Virus record (IMG/VR): IMGVR_UViG_3300008448_000539
Coordinates: 1 to 26,279 of that record
Reading direction: 5' to 3' (one strand)
DNA: 26,279 bases
Source of the DNA: a virus
Made by a program: the position numbers and the translations under genes. The notes beneath the pieces were generated by a model. The model searched no databases, was not told where the DNA came from, and worked only from the letters and a program-made list of their open reading frames with translations. This document shows positions 1 through 7,772 of this stretch, piece by piece (the first letter of the stretch is position 1; each line of letters opens with the position of its first letter).

Positions 1-765
1 GCCGTCTAATGAGGTTCTATTATTCGCAATTGATAATAAATTACTACCAGCATATTGTAAATTTGCCCCTACTATTTTTGGCGTAAAATAGGCGATCTCG
101 TTTCCAGAAAGAATTGCATCAACTATTAATTTGCGTTCAACCGATTCCGTTGCAAAAGATCTTGATATTTCTGCACTGTTTGATAATGCTGAACTATCGC
201 TGTATAAACGCAATCTAGCTAAGTGAGTAGGATCTGATAGTGAGCAGCTAACTAATAAATATGTACGTGGAATTGAAGTACTTAATGTACCAACTTTTAT
301 TTGATCTGGGCTTAATGTTTGTTGAATAGAAGGTAACGTTACTCTATTACTAATATTTATTGAAGAATTTTCTAACAAATATCTGTTCACGGTTACTGTC
401 GGAAATAATCCAGATCCAGTATTATCAACTTTAAAATGTGTTAAACTTGCAGTTGGAACTGATATTACTCCATACACAACGGGGTCTACCGTATATGTCC
501 CCGCCGCAGTCATATTAAAATCTCCTACTAATGCAATTGAAGCGGAGATATTTCTATCATCAAACGTTCTCGTTTGTTCTTGCAAATTCATTAAACTTTC
601 TTGATTATCATAAAATCTAATTCTACATGGTGCAGTTGTATTAATTCCAAGCAAAATGTATGCAGATCCAAGATCTACAGATCCCGTACCAGAATCATTT
701 GTTTGAAACGTAATATTATCCCGAGTTAACCGCATTCCTGAATTTATGTATTCTGCTAATCCCAT
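1..765 (-). CDS. Unrecognised beta-rich virion-like protein, 3' end beyond the window
   Basis: An open frame starts at ATG 765 and stays open for 255 codons to the left edge, so the C-terminus is missing. The N-terminus begins MGLAEYINSGMRLTRDNITF and is followed by alternating hydrophobic and Ser/Thr/Asn/Gly stretches (for example SGTGSVDLGSAYILLGI at about residues 25-41). This composition is typical of extended beta-structure in phage appendage proteins. No signal peptide, membrane segment or catalytic motif is visible. The Shine-Dalgarno site is poor for this ATG; the next in-frame ATG is at residue 11. A palindromic candidate promoter lies 17-30 bases upstream, so the gene may form its own transcription unit after the glycosylation operon. 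The family is not recognised. A tail or fibre accessory protein is the likeliest role, by composition and neighbourhood only. I am confident that it is a gene and not confident of its function. Confidence 0.75.
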   Translation of the reverse strand, partial: MGLAEYINSGMRLTRDNITFQTNDSGTGSVDLGSAYILLGINTTAPCRIRFYDNQESLMNLQEQTRTFDDRNISASIALVGDFNMTAAGTYTVDPVVYGVISVPTASLTHFKVDNTGSGLFPTVTVNRYLLENSSINISNRVTLPSIQQTLSPDQIKVGTLSTSIPRTYLLVSCSLSDPTHLARLRLYSDSSALSNSAEISRSFATESVERKLIVDAILSGNEIAYFTPKIVGANLQYAGSNLLSIANNRTSLDG

Positions 766-781
766 ATAATTTAAGTAAGTG

Positions 782-795
782 TACTTATATAAGTA
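782..795 (-). promoter_or_regulatory. Palindromic TACTTATATA-type candidate late promoter
   Basis: TACTTATATAAGTA is a perfect 14-base palindrome in the 40-base gap between the glycosylation operon and the leftmost gene. Its coding-strand core TACTTATATA recurs exactly in two other intergenic gaps (21097-21106 and 22278-22287). The core ends about 20 bases before ATG 765, a sensible promoter-to-start distance. It loosely resembles the downstream part of the extended T4 late promoter (TATAAATACTATT); here TATAAACTACTTAT precedes and overlaps it. It could also be a protein-binding palindrome or chance in AT-rich DNA. Confidence 0.35.
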
Positions 796-805
796 GTTTA
801 TATTA

Positions 806-2602
806 TTAGTTTTCTCTACGCTGTTCTGGTGTGTAGTGACATATTCTGTTATGATTTATAGGAGATGCTAATAATACTGCCGGATTGATATACCCTTCTC
901 GTGTTTTTTGATACATATAACTCATCCACGTTTGTTCGTATGGGTGCACCCATTCAGTCTCTAAAAACATTTTATAATTTCCTTTTTTATTAACTATCAT
1001 CGGCCAATTTGCATAATAAATTTCACCGGATATATAAGATATATTTTCATAAGTATCTATTTTATCAAATTTAGTTCTAGGAGCATTGGGATCTATTCCT
1101 GAAATGGGTAGTTTATCATAGTCAGGCCATACAGCAGTTCTTACTTCTTGCGGAACATTATACCAAGAAACTTGAATATTATTATCCATATATACTTCAC
1201 TAAATGACAATTTCAAAAAATCAAATTCTTCCTTTGCCATTATTTGATGAATAGCTTTATATAAATTAGGAATATAATTTCTAAACCCATTTCTACAAAA
1301 CGTAGGTACCTCTGGTGCGTGGAGGCACATATCATCTTCAAAAAATAAATAATAATCACTATCGCTTTCTTGAAAGTGTTTAGCGGCAAACATTCGACCT
1401 CTATTTATTCCTAAATTTTCACCGGTAATTATTTGTTCGAAATTATATTTATCACATAATTCATTATACCTAGCCATGACTGTTTGATCATTTGAATTAT
1501 TAATTAATATTTTTCGTGGACGATCTAACCATTCAGAATGTGCTTCGAAACTTTTTAGTAAAGTTTCAAATTGTTCTGGAAAATTAAATGATAATACGTA
1601 TAATGAAGTTTTATTTATTTTTTCGTTATACGCTCCTTTAAAAAGGTTGCGCGAAGTTGTTTCAACCAATTCCAACTCAGCGGAATCATTTAAAAGATTT
1701 TGTATATATTTTACAATTAATCCATTTCCATCCAAAGAATATCTTCGATATATATGTGGTTCTAAATGCGCCATCATACTAAACAAAGTTTCTTCGGTAC
1801 CCATCGCATTATTATTTAAAGTCTTATCTAATAAATGATAATATGTAGAATGAGCATTTGATATAAAATCTTTGTGTCCTCCAAACAAACCACCCCTACA
1901 AACATATTTAACATCACAATTAGTATAATTTTTAATTATATCATACTTAAATCCATGAATTTCGTCTTGTGTTTCATATGGATAGCTTAAGAATAAAAAT
2001 GTATTTAAGTGCGGTATAATTTTATCCAAACAACGTTCTTTTATAAAATAATTTTCATATACGGTATTTGTTATACCCGCATCTAACCAAATAAAATATT
2101 CCGTATTAAATACGTCCATTATTTTTGCATCATGTAACATGAACATTTTAGACTGTACTATTGGATTGTACCACTCTAACGTAGCCTGTGGACTATGTTT
2201 TAACCAACCATGTTCTCCTGTTAAATTAAGCCATTCCGGAGAAGATCTTATTTGTTGTGTTCTATCCCAAAACGGAGAATATAAATTTTTAATATCGGTT
2301 AATTCAAAATTTCTTACATAAGTATTTGCCGGTGTTCTATATTCCCATACAATATGTTCCAGTTCTTTTGGAACATATATAAATAAATTTACTGGTATTT
2401 GTAAAAATTTTTTAAAGTTTTCGATATAATGATCAAATGATCTATCTAAACGATTAATATTCCACAACCCAGTGACTACTGTTAAATTTGGAGTAACTTC
2501 TAATGTATTATAATTTATTGATTCTTTAATTTTTAATCGTTGTTCTGGTGGTAGTAGATTTATAATATCCAGTAACTTTTGCTCAATTACATCATTATTC
2601 AT
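806..2602 (-). CDS. Two-domain glycosyltransferase: HtrL/YibB-like domain plus GT-A domain
   Basis: This 598-aa protein appears to join two sugar-transfer domains. Residues about 40-300 resemble the HtrL/YibB family: a start like TVVTGLWNINRLDRSFDHYI, then YNPIVQSKMFML and EYFIWLDAGI, where the last acidic residue is the usual candidate for metal and nucleotide-sugar binding. Residues about 330-598 look like a GT-A (GT2-like) fold: TSLYVLSFNFPEQFETLL, then ILINNSND, ENLGINRGR and YYLFFEDDM at about residue 417, whose EDD is a DXD-type metal site. The start overlaps the stop of the carbamoyltransferase gene by ATGA, and an AAGGA site lies about 9 bases upstream, so the two are translationally coupled. 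It is the last gene of the seven-gene operon. Both domains are inferred from motifs; donor and acceptor sugars cannot be read. The region is very AT-rich (13 G+C in bases 1921-1980). Confidence 0.72.
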   Translation of the reverse strand: MNNDVIEQKLLDIINLLPPEQRLKIKESINYNTLEVTPNLTVVTGLWNINRLDRSFDHYIENFKKFLQIPVNLFIYVPKELEHIVWEYRTPANTYVRNFELTDIKNLYSPFWDRTQQIRSSPEWLNLTGEHGWLKHSPQATLEWYNPIVQSKMFMLHDAKIMDVFNTEYFIWLDAGITNTVYENYFIKERCLDKIIPHLNTFLFLSYPYETQDEIHGFKYDIIKNYTNCDVKYVCRGGLFGGHKDFISNAHSTYYHLLDKTLNNNAMGTEETLFSMMAHLEPHIYRRYSLDGNGLIVKYIQNLLNDSAELELVETTSRNLFKGAYNEKINKTSLYVLSFNFPEQFETLLKSFEAHSEWLDRPRKILINNSNDQTVMARYNELCDKYNFEQIITGENLGINRGRMFAAKHFQESDSDYYLFFEDDMCLHAPEVPTFCRNGFRNYIPNLYKAIHQIMAKEEFDFLKLSFSEVYMDNNIQVSWYNVPQEVRTAVWPDYDKLPISGIDPNAPRTKFDKIDTYENISYISGEIYYANWPMIVNKKGNYKMFLETEWVHPYEQTWMSYMYQKTREGYINPAVLLASPINHNRICHYTPEQRREN

Positions 2603-4254
2603 ACGAAAAATCCTTTTTTTCTAAAATACACATTTTCAATTAATAGACAATCAAGTTGAGTTTTGTTATAAATTTCAAAACCATCTTTTACCGTTGATAA
2701 AATTGGCTTTCCATTTACATTAAATGAAGTGTTTAATAATACCCCTACCCCAGTAGCATCTTCTAATTTTGATAATAAATTATAAAGCCATTCATTTTGA
2801 GCTTTAGTAACCGTCTGTACTCTTGCAGTATTATCTACATGAGTAATAGATATTAGTTTTTCTCTCCACTCGGGCCTAACCACTGGACAAAAACTCATCC
2901 ATCTAGATTCAAAATTCCATTCAAAATATTTATCAACATCTTCCAATCTAACTACCGGTGCAAATGGTCTATACCATTCTCTATTTTTAACTTTTTCATT
3001 TAATACATTTTTCATATTCGGTATAGAAGGATTACATAAAATACTTCTATTTCCCAACGCACGAGGACCATGTTCTGAATTGCCTCTCATAACACCGACA
3101 ATACTTCCTTCCACAATATCATTTAATAAAATATCGGAATGTATTTTGAAATAAGGATTAAATACTTGTTCTGTAGTCAATTCTCGTACTGGTAGTGATT
3201 GTGCATAATCACTTAATAAATCTATATCTAATATAGGAATTCCCATATAGGTAAGATCTATTGGATCAGATGGCTTCAAATAATTTAATAACGAACCAAT
3301 TGCTATTCCACAATCACTTGGATTAGGTCCAACAAAAACAGATTTATTAAACTCATTAACCAATTTAGTATTTAATATAATATTTAGTGCACATCCTCCC
3401 GCCATGCAAATTGGCAAATTAGGATACATTTCCATGTATGGTCGCGCTACTTCTAAGAAACATTCCTCAAATGCTTTTTGTGAAGTTGCTGCTATGTCAT
3501 ATGCAAGTTGTCCATCCAATCTGTCATTTTGATCAAAAGTAACTCCGATTTCATTGCCTAATGTGTTTAATAATTCTATATAATTATGACCTTGTGGGTC
3601 TTGTTTATAAAAATTAATAAAATGTGGAAGCCATTCGTAGTTAATATTTCCATAGGATACTAATCCCATTATTTTTCCAGAATATACTAGGTTACCATCT
3701 CCTATACTTTCATATCGTATATCTTTTAAATAATGTCCAAATATCATATAAGGAAATCCTAAATCATAATAAATATGAGGACTGCCTTTAATAGGATTTA
3801 ATACAGATGTTAATAACGTTACACCAGAACTTCGTTCAGCCATATATATATTGAATTTACCGTCATTTCCACCACCGTCAAACGAAAAAATTAATGCTTC
3901 TTTGTATGGAGATTGATAAAATGCTCCAGCAGCATGAGACTCATGATGTTTTTGAGAAATCTTAGTTTTTGCATTTATATAGCTATGCATAATATATGTG
4001 ATCTCATCATAAATAACCTCAGTATTTTGATGTAAACAAACATCAAATTCTTCAATATTATATGTTTTTTTAATCCAATTCATTATTGATTGTACAACAA
4101 TGTGTGGGTTATTTACCACTTTGTATTGAGATGTTGCTGCATTTTTTGCATTACAAAATCGTTCAACTTCTATAATTGGTTGTATAACTCCATCTATACT
4201 AAGTGCTATAGCAGAATTATGAGAACCATACATACTGATAATCGTGTCTTTCAT
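2599..4254 (-). CDS. O-carbamoyltransferase, NodU/CmcH/TobZ family
   Basis: This 551-aa protein has the full length and both halves of the NodU/CmcH/TobZ family, which transfers a carbamoyl group from carbamoyl phosphate to a hydroxyl, via carbamoyl-adenylate, on sugars or sugar-bearing molecules. The N-terminal Kae1-like half opens with YGSHNSAIALSIDG and VERFCNAKN, then carries the metal-site signature HHESH (residues 103-107) and the nucleotide-binding loop FDGGGNDG (125-132). The C-terminal YrdC-like half has VGVMRGNSEHGPRALGNRSI at about residues 380-400 and REWYRPFAPVV near 423, both family hallmarks. A GGAGA site precedes the ATG. The gene follows its upstream neighbour by one base and overlaps the next by ATGA. 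In this operon the likely target is a hydroxyl of the glycan built by the neighbouring transferases. The family call is firm; the substrate is inference. Confidence 0.92.
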   Translation of the reverse strand: MKDTIISMYGSHNSAIALSIDGVIQPIIEVERFCNAKNAATSQYKVVNNPHIVVQSIMNWIKKTYNIEEFDVCLHQNTEVIYDEITYIMHSYINAKTKISQKHHESHAAGAFYQSPYKEALIFSFDGGGNDGKFNIYMAERSSGVTLLTSVLNPIKGSPHIYYDLGFPYMIFGHYLKDIRYESIGDGNLVYSGKIMGLVSYGNINYEWLPHFINFYKQDPQGHNYIELLNTLGNEIGVTFDQNDRLDGQLAYDIAATSQKAFEECFLEVARPYMEMYPNLPICMAGGCALNIILNTKLVNEFNKSVFVGPNPSDCGIAIGSLLNYLKPSDPIDLTYMGIPILDIDLLSDYAQSLPVRELTTEQVFNPYFKIHSDILLNDIVEGSIVGVMRGNSEHGPRALGNRSILCNPSIPNMKNVLNEKVKNREWYRPFAPVVRLEDVDKYFEWNFESRWMSFCPVVRPEWREKLISITHVDNTARVQTVTKAQNEWLYNLLSKLEDATGVGVLLNTSFNVNGKPILSTVKDGFEIYNKTQLDCLLIENVYFRKKGFFV

Positions 4255-4255
4255 A

Positions 4256-5074
4256 CTATACTCTCCATGGCCCAGCCCCTACTGTCCAAGGCCGTTCTTG
4301 TTCTAAATCATGATCTACATGAAATAAACCTATGTATGGATCTGGATGTGTGATTTTTAATAAATCGTATATAACTGCCAACATCAATTCTTCATTGTGC
4401 ATAAACGTTCCGCGAAAATGTTTTATTGTGGTTGTTTTATACATCTCTACAATTAATTCATGCCACATTGAGAAAAATTTATTCATAAACTCAACGTCAC
4501 TGAACACATAAAATCTTGCGGCTTCGTCGTATACCATGATGGATTTATTTAGTTTTGTATTCCAAATACGCTCTACAATTTCTTCTATATATTGTATTTT
4601 AATAAAATCATGTTCATAATTAGGCCATAAAGAAACGGCATTATATAATATATTTTTATTGGACAATAAAACATCATTTATTAAATCTAGTCTAATAGTA
4701 GAGTCGGTTGCGAGTAATCCTACGTTTGTTATATTATGTTGTTGTGCTAACTTAAGGTGAAATCTCATTGCAGAAAAAGGAAATGAATAATCTTTTTGTA
4801 AAAAAGCATTTCCATATTCCTCTAAATCATTAGTTTTATAAAAATACTCATATGGTTCTATTTCTGGATATTCTTCATAAAAATCATGTAATTCTTTAAT
4901 TATTATGTCATCAGAAAAAACTTCAGAAAAATATTCTTTATCATCGGTAATAACAAAATACTGAATATTTTCATGCACATATCTATTTTTTAATAAATTA
5001 AACGCATTTTTCTTGTATGTAGGACCGGCTACTGTATAGCATAATGCAATTTTTTCTGAGAGATTTGTTATCAT
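4256..5074 (-). CDS. Unassigned protein in the glycosylation operon, possibly a GT-A-like transferase
   Basis: This 272-aa soluble protein has no signal peptide or membrane segment. Its N-terminus (IALCYTVAGPTYKKNAFNLL, then IQYFVITDDKEYF) reads like the first beta-alpha-beta units of a GT-A Rossmann-like fold, with VITDD in a position where nucleotide-sugar enzymes often carry acidic residues. GLLATDSTIRLDL at about residues 118-130 could be the DXD-like strand, although the spacing is unusual. The C-terminal part is rich in aromatic residues and His (FHVDHDLEQERPW). It is packed one base from the carbamoyltransferase and one base from the GT-B-like gene, with an AGGA site inside the upstream gene, so it belongs to the same translational unit. 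It may be a glycosyltransferase or another glycan-tailoring enzyme. I do not recognise a specific family, and the transferase idea rests mainly on context. Confidence 0.6.
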   Translation of the reverse strand: MITNLSEKIALCYTVAGPTYKKNAFNLLKNRYVHENIQYFVITDDKEYFSEVFSDDIIIKELHDFYEEYPEIEPYEYFYKTNDLEEYGNAFLQKDYSFPFSAMRFHLKLAQQHNITNVGLLATDSTIRLDLINDVLLSNKNILYNAVSLWPNYEHDFIKIQYIEEIVERIWNTKLNKSIMVYDEAARFYVFSDVEFMNKFFSMWHELIVEMYKTTTIKHFRGTFMHNEELMLAVIYDLLKITHPDPYIGLFHVDHDLEQERPWTVGAGPWRV

Positions 5075-5075
5075 T

Positions 5076-5987
5076 TTATAATCCTAATGAAGAAACTATA
5101 TGCTTCAATCTATTTTCGTCGCTACAATTTTCTAAATAATACTTTCTTGCGTTAGTTGATATGAACGTAAGAAATTCTTTATCATCCTTTACTTCATTAA
5201 ATCTTTCAATGTATGCTTGAACGTATTCATCACCACCTTCACGATCTTTGTTCGCGTCCCATGGAAAATTTGATCTATCAACTGCTATGTAATGATAGTT
5301 TGGAATAAGTGGTGGGTTCAATTGAGTCATGTATTCTAATCTAAAATTAGGCAACCCTATCGCCATATATTCAATTTCTCTACAACAAATTTCTGGAACA
5401 CCTGTTACAGAAAATCCCACTTTGTATCGTATTGCATGATCAAAATAATCACTTCCTTGCACTAATGGACCCATGACTCCCTTGTCTCGGAGCCTAGGTA
5501 AGTCTCCTCTTCCAGTAGATGATAAACAAAACATCTGATCAAATAAATTATCATAAGACATAAACTGTCTTTGTCTATACCAGTAATTGTGATTTATTGT
5601 TGGTCTAAACGTATAATACGTTGTTGGTAAAATTTTAAAGTTATAATGTTCTTCTGCTTTAAAATATCTAGGAAACCATCCATAATATTGCGTTAACATC
5701 AATATATCATTTTTATTATTTCTTTTAGCAAAAACATTATCAAAAAATCCAGTACGACTTTCGGAAAAAGTTATTCCTCGCAATACATCATTTTCAACAT
5801 CTTCAATTAAAATTTCACAATCTGATAATGCGTAATCATAGTTTGGTAATTGCAAAAAATTACATTTCTGATGTATTAAATTTACCTCATAATTATTTTT
5901 TAAATAAATGACTAATTCTAAAAAAACATCATGCCATGTAAGATATGGATAACATGTTTCTAAAAAATAAACATTTAGTTTTTTCAT
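5076..5987 (-). CDS. GT-B-like glycosyltransferase
   Basis: This 303-aa protein begins MKKLNVYFLETCYPYLTWHD, like the N-terminal strand of GT-B enzymes. Its C-terminal half carries GVPEICCREIEYMAIGLPNF (about residues 195-215), which matches the E-x7-E type nucleotide-sugar binding region of GT1/GT4/exostosin-like transferases, where a conserved Glu contacts the donor ribose and a following 'G-P' turn marks the loop. The last 60 residues form a charged helical segment (YVQAYIERFNEVKDD) typical of the C-terminal helix of these enzymes. At 303 aa it is shorter than most two-domain GT-B enzymes, so the N-terminal domain is probably reduced. AAGGA lies 8 bases before the ATG; gaps are 2 bases upstream and 1 base downstream. 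The fold is moderately well supported; donor and acceptor are unknown. Confidence 0.65.
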   Translation of the reverse strand: MKKLNVYFLETCYPYLTWHDVFLELVIYLKNNYEVNLIHQKCNFLQLPNYDYALSDCEILIEDVENDVLRGITFSESRTGFFDNVFAKRNNKNDILMLTQYYGWFPRYFKAEEHYNFKILPTTYYTFRPTINHNYWYRQRQFMSYDNLFDQMFCLSSTGRGDLPRLRDKGVMGPLVQGSDYFDHAIRYKVGFSVTGVPEICCREIEYMAIGLPNFRLEYMTQLNPPLIPNYHYIAVDRSNFPWDANKDREGGDEYVQAYIERFNEVKDDKEFLTFISTNARKYYLENCSDENRLKHIVSSLGL

Positions 5988-5989
5988 AA

Positions 5990-6511
5990 TTATTTCCTTT
6001 CACAGAACAACACACCCAATCTATCTCCGTTGTGTGTTATTGGTGCATATAATTTAAGAACAAATCCCCATTCTGTTATCTTTTGAGTAAATAATTCATT
6101 TAATTCTTTACTATGAACTTCTATTGCTAATTCATCAATATTAGAAAGATGAGATGCATTTAATTCCAACAAAACTTTTTCATGTCCTTCTATATCACAT
6201 TTTAATGCATTTACTTCCGGATATTTTTGTAATAGCTCAATAATGTCACTTGTATTTAATATATTTTTAGTTTCAAAAATAAAATCGGTATTATCACCGA
6301 GCTTACTTTGATAGTAACTTATTTCATCTGAATTAGAATCAATTCCAATTACTAATTTGGCTGACTCCCTATTAAAATAAACTGGGCTAAATTCTTCAAA
6401 CGTTTCCGTGTACCATCGCCCACATCCCAAATCAAGAACTGTTTTGTTTTGTACATTGAAATGCTTCCAATGAACAGATGAATCTTCAGTAGTAATTATA
6501 TAATCAGCCAT
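5990..6511 (-). CDS. FkbM-type SAM-dependent methyltransferase
   Basis: This 173-aa protein, from the start chosen here, has the S-adenosylmethionine motif I VLDLGCG at residues 25-31, an acidic post-motif strand LVIGIDSN (53-60), and ALKCDIEGHEKVLLEL (102-117). The last resembles the 'K-x-D-x-E-G-x-E' signature of FkbM-family methyltransferases, which O-methylate sugars and related natural products. The frame is open further upstream to a GTG at 6556, but that start would overlap the preceding gene by 35 bases and has no clear ribosome site. ATG 6511 is preceded by GAGGATATATTA, a good Shine-Dalgarno at normal spacing, and leaves a 10-base gap. In this operon it probably methylates the glycan. 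The methyltransferase fold is secure; the sugar substrate is inference. Confidence 0.82.
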   Translation of the reverse strand: MADYIITTEDSSVHWKHFNVQNKTVLDLGCGRWYTETFEEFSPVYFNRESAKLVIGIDSNSDEISYYQSKLGDNTDFIFETKNILNTSDIIELLQKYPEVNALKCDIEGHEKVLLELNASHLSNIDELAIEVHSKELNELFTQKITEWGFVLKLYAPITHNGDRLGVLFCERK

Positions 6512-6521
6512 TAATATATCC

Positions 6522-7772
6522 TCATAAAATGTATTCCGTTCGTTCACACCAACCACGCTCTTTACTATACGGCCATATTACCATCTTACGAGGAATTATA
6601 TTTGTAGTAAAAAATTCTTCGTAATGAATAGTTGTTCCGTTTTCCATAAATTCTTTTAATTTATTCCCATCAATATATCGATGATGTATTTTTTGATTAT
6701 GTTCATCATCAAATGCTACTAATATAGACGCATAATCCATATTAGGAAAATCATGCTTATATATTGTTACTAAATGATAGAATGATTTTACCAATGAACG
6801 TTTCCATTCAATATCCGACATCGGTGGATTTGGTGGTAAATTGTTATCTAACGTATATTGTTGCACGGATTTATTTTTAAAACATACTCCTGCATATCGT
6901 TCGTACTCATGCAATGTTCTAACGGTTCCTAAATCATAACCACTAAGATTAAATTTATTATTTTCAGTACGAAGTAATTGACGTATTTTTGCCCGTGCTC
7001 TATCCTGTGCACTCCACCAATTTTCTCCGCGCTTGTATTGATCGTCCCAAATTAATTTACCGCTGCGCTCTTCTCGCATAGTAGCATGAAATATTACCAA
7101 TCGATGTGGATGAAATAAATCCCATCCATGGGTAAAGGAGCGAACCGTTAAATTTAATTCTTCTCCACTGAAATAAATGTCAGGGTCGTGCTTAATTTCT
7201 TTTGCCCATTCGGTTCTAGCAAATGCAAAATGCCCAGAAATAAAACGAGAAGGAATTGGTTCCGTTAATTCTTGCCAATTAGGAATGCCCGTGGGTCGGA
7301 TAAAAATAGTTCCATGTGGATAGAAACACGCAAATTCTTGCTTCCACGGTTGCATTGTACGTTCCGCTGGATCATTAAATGGATTGTAGTATGGAAGATA
7401 TCCGGTTAAGATAGGTTTAAATTTTTTCTTTTCCAACTGCGTATGCATTTTAATTAAGATATCATCCCAATCATCAACAAATCTATGATGGGCATCTAAT
7501 TGTAAGATATAATCTTCATCGGTAATTAATTCATTAATTCTTGCTCTTGCATACGGTAATCCTTTTGCTTGTTCAAAAGGAATATCTATAATTTTAAATC
7601 GCGCATCGGTTCTGTATTTATCAACATTATCAAACTCATCTAATGGATTATATTGACGACATATCCCAAACCGAAGGCGTTTTGGGTATTTCGCACGAGC
7701 AAGTGCGTCTTCTATCGTAGGAATTAATTCAGGTTCTCTATACGCAGGAAGATGTATAAATATTTTTTTCAT
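6522..7772 (-). CDS. GlcNAc-transferase-like glycosyltransferase (GT60 / PF11397 type), copy 2
   Basis: This 416-aa protein is a paralogue of the gene immediately upstream, aligning over its whole length. Shared blocks: LPAYREPELIPTIEDAL (residues 8-24) versus IASYRDPELLPTLKDCL; LRFGICRQ (33-40); LPYARARIN (72-80); LQLDAHHRF (90-98), with a DxHH acidic/His metal-site candidate; PSRFISGHFAFA; and YFSGEELNLTVRSF. These blocks match the glycosyltransferase family containing the Dictyostelium Skp1 hydroxyproline GlcNAc-transferase, which adds GlcNAc to protein. The start ATG overlaps the stop of the upstream copy by ATGA, so the pair is translationally coupled. The last about 130 residues are less like the family core and may set specificity. 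Protein O-glycosylation is therefore plausible, but the donor could be another UDP-sugar. Confidence 0.82.
   Translation of the reverse strand: MKKIFIHLPAYREPELIPTIEDALARAKYPKRLRFGICRQYNPLDEFDNVDKYRTDARFKIIDIPFEQAKGLPYARARINELITDEDYILQLDAHHRFVDDWDDILIKMHTQLEKKKFKPILTGYLPYYNPFNDPAERTMQPWKQEFACFYPHGTIFIRPTGIPNWQELTEPIPSRFISGHFAFARTEWAKEIKHDPDIYFSGEELNLTVRSFTHGWDLFHPHRLVIFHATMREERSGKLIWDDQYKRGENWWSAQDRARAKIRQLLRTENNKFNLSGYDLGTVRTLHEYERYAGVCFKNKSVQQYTLDNNLPPNPPMSDIEWKRSLVKSFYHLVTIYKHDFPNMDYASILVAFDDEHNQKIHHRYIDGNKLKEFMENGTTIHYEEFFTTNIIPRKMVIWPYSKERGWCERTEYIL

Noticed and set aside
6512-6556. GTG start at 6556 for the methyltransferase
   Set aside because: It overlaps the preceding gene by 35 bases without a ribosome site, while ATG 6511 has GAGGA at good spacing.
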